NCBI GenBank assembly: GCA_049650345.1
Contig: JBARZY010000084.1
Location: 1 to 64,000, forward strand
Source: Glaciecola sp049650345
GTDB taxonomy: Bacteria > Pseudomonadota > Gammaproteobacteria > Enterobacterales > Alteromonadaceae
DNA length: 64,000 nucleotides
Direction of reading: 5' to 3'
A program made the position numbers and the translations under genes. Numbering within the stretch: position 1 is the first letter of the stretch; every line of letters begins with the position of its first letter. Under the pieces are notes generated by a model. It searched no databases, was not told where the DNA came from, and worked only from the letters and a program-made list of their open reading frames with translations. This document shows positions 55,063-63,104 of the stretch, piece after piece.

Positions 55063-56830
55063 GAAGCTGACGCTCAAGTACCACATCAACGCTCATTGCG
55101 TCGGGGGGCACATTTAACATTTGTAAGGTATTGGACACCACCTTTGAAAACACTGGAGCTGCGGTATCGCCAGAATGATAGTAATCTCCACCAGGCTCGT
55201 TTATTAACACCACTACCGCAATTTGTGGATCTGAAACCGGCGCAATACCGGCAAATATGTTCACATATTCTTCACCGTACCCGCCCGCCACAGCTTTTTG
55301 ACTAGTACCGGTTTTACCGGCAACTCGATAACCAGGCACACTGGCTTTTCTGCCAGATCCACCGTCTTGGGTGACAGTTTCCATCATTAACAATATATCC
55401 CGCGCTACTTCTTCTGAAATAACACGTTCGGGCTCAATTTCAGCGTTCATATTACGCACAATGCTAAGCGGACGTTTCATGCCACCATTTGCGATAGTGG
55501 CATACACTCGGGCAAGCTGTGTGGTGGTAACTGAAATATTGTAGCCAAACGATAAGGTGGCGATTTCATGTTGCGACCAGCGCGACCGTTCGTGAAAAAT
55601 ACCGTCTTCTTCACCCACCATGTTAGTGCCTGAATCACTCATTAAACCAAGATTATAATAAAAGTCGATTAACACTTCTTTTGGCATAGATAAGGCCATT
55701 TCTGAAGTGCCCATGTTACTTGAGTACTTGATAACATCTGACAAGCTAATTTTACCGTAGTTTCGTGGATCCTCTACACGGCTGCCGCCCAAGCGCTTCC
55801 AGCCAGGTGAGGTATCTATAATACTGTCGGGCGTGTACGAACCATTTTCTAATGCCGCTATTACAGCCAAGGGTTTTAATACCGAACCTGGCTCAAAGGC
55901 ATCGGTAATTGCGCGGTTACGAACACGATGGCTCGACACTGTAGAGCGATTATTTGGATTAAACGAAGGCGTGTTTGCCAAGGCTAGAATTTCACCTGTA
56001 TGCACATCAACCACTACCACCGACGCCGAGGCTGCTTGAAACAATACCGTAGCCTCTTTTATTTCTCTGTAAGCGATAGCTTGTATGCGCTGATCAATGG
56101 TGAGCTTAATATCTTGTGCTTTTTTGCCCGTTTCTTGCGCCATTATCTCTACTTGGCGATTATTAGCGTCGCGCCTAATACGGCGCTTGTCGGGCGTACC
56201 CGTTAACCAAGTATTGTATAGCCGCTCGATGCCCTCTATGCCTTTATCGTCAACATCGGTAAAACCAATCACATGCGCCGATACCTCACCCGCGGGATAA
56301 TAACGCTTCGCTTCATTGCGAAGATACACACCGGGAATTTTAAGCTGCTCTACAAAGGTGGCAACAGCTGGCGTGATTTGGCGTTGAATATAAACAAACC
56401 GGCGCTTAGGATTGCTAACGCGACTAATAAGTGCCTTGGCATCAACATTTAATACCTCTGCTAAAGCTTGCCAACGCCTCAAATCTTTTAAGGCTTCGTT
56501 GTCATTGATAATTTTCGGATCAGCATAGATAGCTTGCGCAGGGACACTTACTGCAAGTTGTTGCCCATTACGATCGCTTATGAGCCCTCGATAACTTGGA
56601 ATATCACGCACTCTGATAGTACGATTGTCTCCCCGTTCAATTAAGTCATCAGGCTGTATTACTTGAATAAAAGCTGCACGTGTAGCGAGTGCGCCGAACA
56701 CAGCAATTACACATGCTAGCACTACCATAAAACGCCATTGCAATAAGCTTGGCGCAAGTTTGCGTTTGGCTTGTCCTTTTTTGTTTTGGGGGCGTTTTCT
56801 CGGTTTTTGTAGGGTCGCGGATACCGTCAT
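55049..56830 (-). CDS. ftsI: Septal transpeptidase FtsI (PBP3)
   Basis: A 593-residue class B penicillin-binding protein that crosslinks septal peptidoglycan with FtsW. A basic cytoplasmic tail and one membrane helix (about 33-52) precede the non-catalytic domain (ISDRNGQQLAVSVPAQAIYADP). The active-site serine is in FEPGSVLKPLAV (SxxK), then YSSNMG (SxN) and AGKTGTSQK (KTG). It begins at TAATG with the ftsL stop. Confidence 0.97.
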   Translation of the reverse strand: MTVSATLQKPRKRPQNKKGQAKRKLAPSLLQWRFMVVLACVIAVFGALATRAAFIQVIQPDDLIERGDNRTIRVRDIPSYRGLISDRNGQQLAVSVPAQAIYADPKIINDNEALKDLRRWQALAEVLNVDAKALISRVSNPKRRFVYIQRQITPAVATFVEQLKIPGVYLRNEAKRYYPAGEVSAHVIGFTDVDDKGIEGIERLYNTWLTGTPDKRRIRRDANNRQVEIMAQETGKKAQDIKLTIDQRIQAIAYREIKEATVLFQAASASVVVVDVHTGEILALANTPSFNPNNRSTVSSHRVRNRAITDAFEPGSVLKPLAVIAALENGSYTPDSIIDTSPGWKRLGGSRVEDPRNYGKISLSDVIKYSSNMGTSEMALSMPKEVLIDFYYNLGLMSDSGTNMVGEEDGIFHERSRWSQHEIATLSFGYNISVTTTQLARVYATIANGGMKRPLSIVRNMNAEIEPERVISEEVARDILLMMETVTQDGGSGRKASVPGYRVAGKTGTSQKAVAGGYGEEYVNIFAGIAPVSDPQIAVVVLINEPGGDYYHSGDTAAPVFSKVVSNTLQMLNVPPDAMSVDVVLERQLHAKR

Positions 56831-57150
56831 TATTTCACCCTCAACAAAACTTCATCTTCTCGGGTGGGTCTGCGCATGCTCAGTTTATCGGCCACTGCGC
56901 GCTCTATGCGGTTGTGTTCAGTTAGGGCACTTTGTTCAATTATTAAATGGCGCCACTGTACGTCCAAGGCATCTTTTTCTTGAATTAGCTGTTCTTGTGC
57001 AATCACTAACTGCCTATTTTTGTGAGCACTTACTATCACGGCCAATGCTGTTGCTATGAGCGAAAAGTACAAGATTATAACAAACAAATGCCGGCTCAAG
57101 TCCGACATTATTAATAACAGCAAGTTAAAATTACTGATGGGCGATTTCAT
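56830..57150 (-). CDS. ftsL: Cell division protein FtsL
   Basis: A 106-residue bitopic protein with a membrane helix at about 24-43 and a periplasmic coiled coil (NRQLVIAQEQLIQEKDALDVQWRHLIIEQSALTEHNRIER). It pairs with FtsB and activates FtsWI. It overlaps rsmH by ATGA. The sequence is poorly conserved, so identity rests on size, topology and position. Confidence 0.93.
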   Translation of the reverse strand: MKSPISNFNLLLLIMSDLSRHLFVIILYFSLIATALAVIVSAHKNRQLVIAQEQLIQEKDALDVQWRHLIIEQSALTEHNRIERAVADKLSMRRPTREDEVLLRVK

Positions 57151-58082
57151 AGTTTTTCAGCCACTCGTAACACTGAACTTCTAGCGCGCGGGTTTGCCTT
57201 AATTTCATCAGCACTGGGTTTTATTGCTTTGCCTATTGGTTTAAGAATTTTACCTTGGTCGAGTACATCTTGCGGCACGGGTAGCTTGCTTGGGTATTGT
57301 TTACCTTGCGATTGGGTTTTAATAAAACGTTTTACCATTCTATCTTCTAAAGAGTGAAAACTAATAACGGCTAAGCGGCCTTTCGGTTTAAGTACATCAA
57401 CGCCCACTTGCAAACCTAATTCAAGCTGTTTCAATTCGCCATTGATAAATATTCTCACGCCTTGAAACGCTCGAGTTGCAGGATGTTTAAACTTGTCTTT
57501 TACTGGTACGGCTTGATCAATTAAATGTGCAAACTCGGCCGTAGTTTCAAGAGGTTTTATTGCACGTTGCTCAAGTACAGCATGCGCAATACGAGTGCCA
57601 AACTTCTCTTCACCGTATTGTTTGATGACCTTGGCAATTTCTTCTAAGCTTGCGCTATTCAGCCATTCAGCAGCGCTCATGCCAGAGCCGGTGTCCATGC
57701 GCATGTCGAGGGGGCCGTCTTTTTGAAAACTAAAGCCACGGCTGGCGTCGTCTAATTGCGGTGATGACACGCCTATATCCATTAAAATACCGTCGATTTG
57801 ACCCGCTAAGCCCAAATCATTTATGACCACTTTTAAATTAGCAAATGCGCAGTGATGAATACTAAAACGCTTGTCGGCTAAAAACGGTGCTGCCGCATCA
57901 ATGGCTGTTTTATCGCGATCAAATGCAACGAGTTGTCCATTGGGGCCCAAGGCATCAAGTATGGCTCGACTGTGTCCACCACGGCCAAATGTAGCGTCTA
58001 CAAAAATACCATTCGGATCGATATTGAGTCCGTCTATTGATTCATGTAATAGTACGGATAGGTGGGAAAATACTGCACTCAT
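57147..58082 (-). CDS. rsmH: 16S rRNA m4C1402 methyltransferase RsmH
   Basis: A 311-residue SAM-dependent enzyme (MraW) that N4-methylates C1402 of 16S rRNA. HLSVLLHESIDGLNIDPNGIFVDATFGRGGHSRAIL, DRDKTAIDAA, DGILMDIGVSSPQLDDASRGFSF and AVISFHSLEDRMVKRFIK are diagnostic. It overlaps mraZ and ftsL by four bases each. Confidence 0.97.
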   Translation of the reverse strand: MSAVFSHLSVLLHESIDGLNIDPNGIFVDATFGRGGHSRAILDALGPNGQLVAFDRDKTAIDAAAPFLADKRFSIHHCAFANLKVVINDLGLAGQIDGILMDIGVSSPQLDDASRGFSFQKDGPLDMRMDTGSGMSAAEWLNSASLEEIAKVIKQYGEEKFGTRIAHAVLEQRAIKPLETTAEFAHLIDQAVPVKDKFKHPATRAFQGVRIFINGELKQLELGLQVGVDVLKPKGRLAVISFHSLEDRMVKRFIKTQSQGKQYPSKLPVPQDVLDQGKILKPIGKAIKPSADEIKANPRARSSVLRVAEKL

Positions 58083-58537
58083 AACGAGAAGTCCTGAAGC
58101 CTTGTTGTTTGTTCATAATCACCGGCTTTTTCAATGCTGAGATCTTCAGCCACTTGCGCATGCCAAGTATCTTGTTGCCATATTTCAAAGCGATTACGTT
58201 GCCCCACTAGCATGATTTCTTTTTCTAGCAAGGCATATTGTCGTAGCGTAGGCGCAAGCAACACTCTGCCGCTTTTGTCCATGTCGACTTCAGTTGCATA
58301 ACCAATAAGCAAACGCTGAATGCGTCGCTCGTCAGGATTCATAGTTGAAAACTCACTGAGTTTTAACTCAATTTCTTCCCATTCGGGAAGTGGATAAAGC
58401 AGCAAACAAGCTTGTCTGTTGTCAACAGTGCACACCAGTTGTCCCTGGCAATCATCCATAAGGGATTGACGATAACGTGTGGGTATCGTCAAACGCCCTT
58501 TAGAGTCAAGATTGATTGCGTTAGCGCCGCGGAACAT
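58079..58537 (-). CDS. mraZ: Transcriptional regulator MraZ
   Basis: A 152-residue protein with two AbrB-like/MraZ domains (MFRGANAINLDSKGRLTIPTRYR and TEVDMDKSGRVLLAPTLRQYALL), the DxxGR motifs being typical. MraZ binds repeats upstream of its own gene and represses the dcw operon. It heads the cluster, and period-10 GTGGG-type repeats lie 96-145 nt upstream. Confidence 0.96.
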   Translation of the reverse strand: MFRGANAINLDSKGRLTIPTRYRQSLMDDCQGQLVCTVDNRQACLLLYPLPEWEEIELKLSEFSTMNPDERRIQRLLIGYATEVDMDKSGRVLLAPTLRQYALLEKEIMLVGQRNRFEIWQQDTWHAQVAEDLSIEKAGDYEQTTRLQDFSL

Positions 58538-58632
58538 ACCCCTAGCCTATTTGTTATTTAGTAGTAGCATTATTGTTGTTATTGTTTTGCTGTTTATCTG
58601 GTTGCGCTGATGATTTGATTATTACTAAACAA

Positions 58633-58682
58633 ATTACCCACTTTACCGCAAACAAAACCCTTTTTTGCCACTTTACCCCACT
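58633..58682 (-). promoter_or_regulatory. MraZ-box repeats upstream of the dcw cluster
   Basis: On the minus strand, five units repeat with an exact 10-bp period: AGTGGGGTAA, AGTGGCAAAA, AAGGGTTTTG, TTTGCGGTAA and AGTGGGTAAT. Units 1, 2 and 5 are good matches to the TGGGN-N5 repeats bound by E. coli MraZ; 3 and 4 are degenerate. The rest of the 382-bp gap 58538-58919 is AT-rich, with the sapC terminator at its far end. Confidence 0.72.
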
Positions 58683-58858
58683 TTTTGACAGTTTATGTAC
58701 TTACCATGGGAATTGTCAAGTTTTTTTACAATGCATTTGTATTAATTTTAAACAATTTTGAAACGGCTGTTTCAAAAACGATGCTCTAAACGGCGAGGTA
58801 AAAAAGATATAACAGCTTGGAAGAGTAGCTACAGTAGTATTATTAGGAGTATTCAGGC

Positions 58859-58908
58859 AAAAAAAAACACCCTTGATGCTGTTTTAAAAGCATCAAGGGT
58901 GTTTTATA
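58859..58908 (-). terminator. Intrinsic terminator after the SapC-family gene
   Basis: AAAACACCCTTGATGCT and its complement form a 17-bp stem around a T/A-rich loop, followed on the minus strand by a long T-run. It starts 12 nt after the gene and isolates it from mraZ. The symmetry allows termination in both directions. Confidence 0.93.
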
Positions 58909-58919
58909 GACTAATTTAA

Positions 58920-59690
58920 CTAAGCTGGTGTTTCGCTTGTTTCTTCTGCAGACTTTTCTGATATTTGAGTAAGTTGGATAGATTGTACTGGGTTATCAGT
59001 TTTGTTTGTTAGCTCAACTAAACGATTCAGTTGACCTAATGATAGCATCATTGAATAAGCTGCACCTAAATAACCAGACTTATGCAGCGCTAATACTTTA
59101 TCGTCGTCTAACGCAACTAACTTTTTCTCATTGATTGACAATACGCCTGTTACATTGCGCACTTGGCCACTGCGATATTGTACTTTAATTTGAATTTCTT
59201 CTAATAAATCAAGCTCTTTGATTTGCTTAATAAAGCGCTGATTTTGTACTTCGCTATTAGCAAGATCACCCAAAAATTGTTGACGATTTTTAAGAAACTC
59301 TGATGGCTCACCGTCTTCAGTAAATAAAGCTTCGCCTTCGTCTGAAATTTGAGAGCTGTTTTCATCAATAAATACGCCAAGCTTGTCGCCATCAGGACGA
59401 ATATCAAAAGGATAGCGTTGAATATTTAATGGCACATGAGAGGCTTGCCAACGGTCTTCTGACCAAAACAAATTATTACCTTGCTCTAGACCAAGCATAG
59501 CAACGGTGTGTACGTTTTTAGTTGCCGGATCTTCGATAAATACTAGGGGCATAATGCCAGCTAATTGAGCGAACTCGCGAATGGTCGCAGCTGCTAAATG
59601 CGTTTTGCTAATTAAGTCAAAGTTTACTTTAGGCACAACTTTTAATGCGCTGTGCTTGTTTTTATCAAGTGGGATGTAATTGATCGCCAT
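58920..59690 (-). CDS. SapC-family protein
   Basis: A 256-residue cytosolic-looking protein with no signal peptide. INYIPLDKNKHSALKVVP at the start, LAGIMPLVFIEDP, LGLEQGNNLFWSEDRWQASHVPLNIQRYPF and the GDLANSEVQNQRFIKQI segment mark the Pfam SapC family, named from Campylobacter S-layer-linked genes. Its biochemical role is not known; in marine Proteobacteria it often stands near TonB receptors and tryptophan halogenases, neither of which is here. It has its own strong terminator, and its 191-nt upstream gap leaves room for a promoter, so it is probably monocistronic. Confidence 0.85.
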   Translation of the reverse strand: MAINYIPLDKNKHSALKVVPKVNFDLISKTHLAAATIREFAQLAGIMPLVFIEDPATKNVHTVAMLGLEQGNNLFWSEDRWQASHVPLNIQRYPFDIRPDGDKLGVFIDENSSQISDEGEALFTEDGEPSEFLKNRQQFLGDLANSEVQNQRFIKQIKELDLLEEIQIKVQYRSGQVRNVTGVLSINEKKLVALDDDKVLALHKSGYLGAAYSMMLSLGQLNRLVELTNKTDNPVQSIQLTQISEKSAEETSETPA

Positions 59691-59881
59691 TATTTACTTC
59701 TCTATATTGTTTTTATGTCGAAACCGATGAGTTGGCTTTGAATATGTGATGAATATTAGCCGCGTATTATGGCGCATACACCTTTAAAAGTCACCTTATA
59801 ACCAATTATTAACATTAAGTTTTTGTGTCATCATTTTACTAATGCTATCGAGTATACAAGTATAAAAGCTAAGATATTGTT

Positions 59882-60946
59882 TTATTGATTTTTTTTATTC
59901 TGTAATTGCAAATCAAGATAGTTGTTAAGCATTAACATCATTTGATTGTGAAGCGGGTTAGGCTCTGGAATGGCACAACGCTCAGACTGATTAACTTCGC
60001 TTTTTTGAAACCTCAGGCCAATCAGTTGTATTTGACTCATGGGTAAATCGGCATGACATAAATCATAGCTTTCATCAATTTTAAACACCACATGTTCGCC
60101 CTCTACTGCATTGACAAGCATGTCTACGCCCTTAAATGGGGTAACAATATCGGCCATTGAATGGGCAACAAACAACGGCATATAAATAGGCGTATTCGTA
60201 CTAGTGGCGTCTTCTAACAACCCGCGAATATCTCGAATAACATCCATCAATACAAGTGCAGAAAACCCAGCCACCGAAGGATATTTATGAGGATGTGGCC
60301 CCATCGTTTCGTACTCACCGTCAATCCATTTAGCTAAGTGCTTAATACCCCAAATATTAGCCAGCGATTCAGCGGCGCCCGACAGAGCAAGCGCACCAGA
60401 GAATAACATGACGCCACTTATTTTATCTTGATTCAATAAGGCATATTGCACTGCTAATGCGCCACCTGTCGAAAAGCCACCTATAAAAACAGGTAGATCA
60501 AAACCATAGGCAAAATTCATGACTTGTTCGGTATGCTGATACCAACGCTGCTGCAAATTATCATCTTTCATATCAGCATTGGCGTCTTTTTTACCATGTC
60601 CAGGCGTAAGGGGTAAAATAACAATATAACCGCGGCGCTGAAGTTGTTGGCCAACATAATGCATGAAGTAAGGTGAGTCACTTAAGCCATGCTGCAACAC
60701 TAACACAGCCTGGGGACCGTCTTTAGGCATCAAAATTTGGGGAGCATTTTGTGGGTTTTTTAAACTATTGGCGCAAAACCCATATTCACTACTAGTGTTT
60801 TGTGGGCACGCATAAATATTACCGAGTTCAGGCGCGTATATAGCAGTAAACTGATCGCGTTGTTCACTGCTAAGAGTTTTTGCAAATAGCGGTAACGATA
60901 CCAACATTACGCACAATGTACTCAGGACATAGTTAACTACGTTCAT
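59882..60946 (-). CDS. Secreted alpha/beta hydrolase
   Basis: A 354-residue protein with a signal peptide (MNVVNYVLSTLCVMLVSLPLFA) and an alpha/beta-hydrolase body. VLVLQHGLSDSPYFMHYVGQQLQRRGY gives the oxyanion region, GGFSTGGALAVQYAL the nucleophile elbow (GxSxG), and FVAHSMADIVTPF the likely Asp and SYDLCHADLP the catalytic His. It resembles carboxylesterase/monoacylglycerol-lipase-type enzymes; the substrate is unknown. It probably acts in the periplasm. Four cysteines could form disulfides. Confidence 0.85.
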   Translation of the reverse strand: MNVVNYVLSTLCVMLVSLPLFAKTLSSEQRDQFTAIYAPELGNIYACPQNTSSEYGFCANSLKNPQNAPQILMPKDGPQAVLVLQHGLSDSPYFMHYVGQQLQRRGYIVILPLTPGHGKKDANADMKDDNLQQRWYQHTEQVMNFAYGFDLPVFIGGFSTGGALAVQYALLNQDKISGVMLFSGALALSGAAESLANIWGIKHLAKWIDGEYETMGPHPHKYPSVAGFSALVLMDVIRDIRGLLEDATSTNTPIYMPLFVAHSMADIVTPFKGVDMLVNAVEGEHVVFKIDESYDLCHADLPMSQIQLIGLRFQKSEVNQSERCAIPEPNPLHNQMMLMLNNYLDLQLQNKKNQ

Positions 60947-60984
60947 TTGATACTGGTTACCTCTATTAAAACAGTACGTTGATA

Positions 60985-61728
60985 TTAACTAAAGAACGCC
61001 GTTAAGTCGTCGCTACCACCAATATGCTTACCACCAATAAATACTTGCGGCACGGTGTCACGGCCACTTATGGCTTTCAATGAGGCTAACGATGCGTCTT
61101 TACCCAATACGATTTCTTCATACTCAAAGCCTTTTTCAGCTAGCAATGCTTTTGCCTTAGTACAAAATGGACAGCCCGGCTTTGTAAACAAGGACACCTC
61201 TTGCGGGGCAACTTGCCCTGGAGCCAAGTAAGCCAACATGGTATCGGCATCTGATACTTCAAACGGGTCGCCTGGTTTATTCGGTTCAATAAACATTTTC
61301 TCAACAACGCCGTTATTTACCAGCATAGAATAACGCCAGCTACGCTTGCCAAACCCTAAATCAGCCTTGTCTACAAGTAGGCCCATGCCATCAGTGAATT
61401 CACCGTTACCATCGGGCACCACTGTAATATTGCCGGCTTCTTGATCAGCAAGCCATGCATTCATTACAAAGGTGTCGTTTACCGATACACAGCATATTTC
61501 ATCAACGCCAAGGCTTTTGAAAACGCCGGCCAATTGATTATAACGAGGTAAATGCGTAGAAGAACAAGTAGGGGTAAATGCACCCGGCAATGAAAACACA
61601 ATTACTTTTTTATTTGCAAACAACGATGTAGTATCGAGTTGTTTCCAATCTTCGCCATCGCGCACTGGCCACGTAACATTGGGTACGCTAGCGCCTTCTT
61701 TATTTGGCATGTCAGCAGGGTGAGTCAT
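60985..61728 (-). CDS. Peroxiredoxin-glutaredoxin fusion
   Basis: A 247-residue hybrid peroxidase. The N-terminal Prx5-type peroxiredoxin has the peroxidatic cysteine C55 in GAFTPTCSSTHLP. The C-terminal glutaredoxin domain has CPFC at 186-189 and VPQVFIGGKHIGGSDDL. The fusion lets glutathione reduce the peroxidase within one chain, as in the Haemophilus influenzae hybrid Prx5. It lies 8 nt before prsR in the opposite sense of transcription order (prsR is upstream), so it may be cotranscribed with prsKR. Confidence 0.93.
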   Translation of the reverse strand: MTHPADMPNKEGASVPNVTWPVRDGEDWKQLDTTSLFANKKVIVFSLPGAFTPTCSSTHLPRYNQLAGVFKSLGVDEICCVSVNDTFVMNAWLADQEAGNITVVPDGNGEFTDGMGLLVDKADLGFGKRSWRYSMLVNNGVVEKMFIEPNKPGDPFEVSDADTMLAYLAPGQVAPQEVSLFTKPGCPFCTKAKALLAEKGFEYEEIVLGKDASLASLKAISGRDTVPQVFIGGKHIGGSDDLTAFFS

Positions 61729-61736
61729 GTATTCTC

Positions 61737-63104
61737 CTAGGTATTATTTTTTAAATCTTCTAAATGGTATTTATCAATTAGCGAATATAAAGTTGGACGA
61801 GTAATGCCAAGTAACTCTGCCGCTTTCGACATATTTTGTTCTGCTTGATGATAGGCTTTACGAATAGCTTTACTTTCCGCAATTTCACGCACTTCACGTA
61901 AGTTAAATATCACATCAACTTCGTTCGCACTGGTGTCAAATAAACCTAAATCGTCGGCTTCAATGTAACTGCCCTCAGCAAGCACAACTGCAGACTTTAG
62001 CTTATTTTGTAATTCGCGTATATTGCCAGGCCAAGGGTGGTTTAGCATGGCATTAATCGCATCTTCGCTAAATCCTTTTACCTTTGACTGGTATTCTTCT
62101 TTGTACATGTTTAAAAACGTTTTGGCGAGCAATACAACATCATCGTCGCGGTCTTTCAGCGGCGGAATTGTGATGCTAATTTCACCTACTCGATAGAACA
62201 AATCTTCTCTGAATGTTTGTTCTTTTACCATGCTATGTAAATCGCGATGGGTAGCACATATTACCCGTACATCAACAGGAATTTCGCTGCGCCCGCCTAC
62301 TCGCTCAATTACTCGCTCTTGTAGAAAGCGCAACATTTTTGCCTGTAAACCAATAGGCATGTCGCCAATTTCATCTAAAAACAAGGTGCCTTTTTGGGCC
62401 GTTTCAATTTTTCCTACACTGGTTTTGTTAGCACCAGTAAATGCACCTTTTTCATACCCAAACAATTCACTTTCAAGCAAATTTTCTGGAATAGAAGCAC
62501 AGTTTATGGCAATGAAAGGCTTGTCTTTACGATGACTATGCTCGTGAATACTGCGCGCAAACACTTCTTTACCGGTTCCGCTTTCGCCCAATAACAGCGT
62601 ACTTATATCTGTTTGCGCAATTTTTTCGGCTTTTCGGCTGGCGCCCAAAATAGCGTCGCTATTGCCTACAATTCTGCCCATGCTGATGGTACTTTTGCCT
62701 AGCATGCGGTTTTCATATTCCAAGGCCGCTAGATTCAATGCGCGTTCAATTAACAGGTTTATAATATCGCTGTCGATAGGCTTTTGGTAAAAGTCATAAG
62801 CGCCCAATTTAACTGCCTCAAGCGCAATATCTTTTTCATTGTTGCCCGTTACCACAATCACTTTGGTATGCGGTGCTAAGGATAATATTTCTTGCAGTGC
62901 CAACAAACCTTCTGATGCATTTGCAGGGTCAGGGGGTAAGCCTAAATCAAGCGTCACTACACTGGGTTCATTCCTGCGTAACTGTGCTATTGCAGATGGA
63001 CGGTCGGCGGCAAATGACACATCAAAATCAGTAAGCGCCCATTTTAATTGTTTTTGAATACCTAGATCGTCATCTACAACAAGGATTTTTCCCTTTTTAC
63101 TCAT
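61737..63104 (-). CDS. prsR: PrsR-type sigma54-dependent response regulator
   Basis: A 455-residue NtrC-family regulator: receiver domain (ILVVDDDLGIQKQL, phospho-acceptor D53), AAA+ domain with Walker A GESGTGKEVFARSIHEHS and the sigma54-contact GAFTGA, and a Fis-type helix-turn-helix (NMSKAAELLGITRPTLYSLIDKYHLE). The overall sequence and the adjoining PrsK point to PrsR, linked to PEP-CTERM/exosortase and exopolysaccharide genes. No such target genes or sigma54 promoters are in the window. It overlaps prsK by ATGA. Confidence 0.9.
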   Translation of the reverse strand: MSKKGKILVVDDDLGIQKQLKWALTDFDVSFAADRPSAIAQLRRNEPSVVTLDLGLPPDPANASEGLLALQEILSLAPHTKVIVVTGNNEKDIALEAVKLGAYDFYQKPIDSDIINLLIERALNLAALEYENRMLGKSTISMGRIVGNSDAILGASRKAEKIAQTDISTLLLGESGTGKEVFARSIHEHSHRKDKPFIAINCASIPENLLESELFGYEKGAFTGANKTSVGKIETAQKGTLFLDEIGDMPIGLQAKMLRFLQERVIERVGGRSEIPVDVRVICATHRDLHSMVKEQTFREDLFYRVGEISITIPPLKDRDDDVVLLAKTFLNMYKEEYQSKVKGFSEDAINAMLNHPWPGNIRELQNKLKSAVVLAEGSYIEADDLGLFDTSANEVDVIFNLREVREIAESKAIRKAYHQAEQNMSKAAELLGITRPTLYSLIDKYHLEDLKNNT

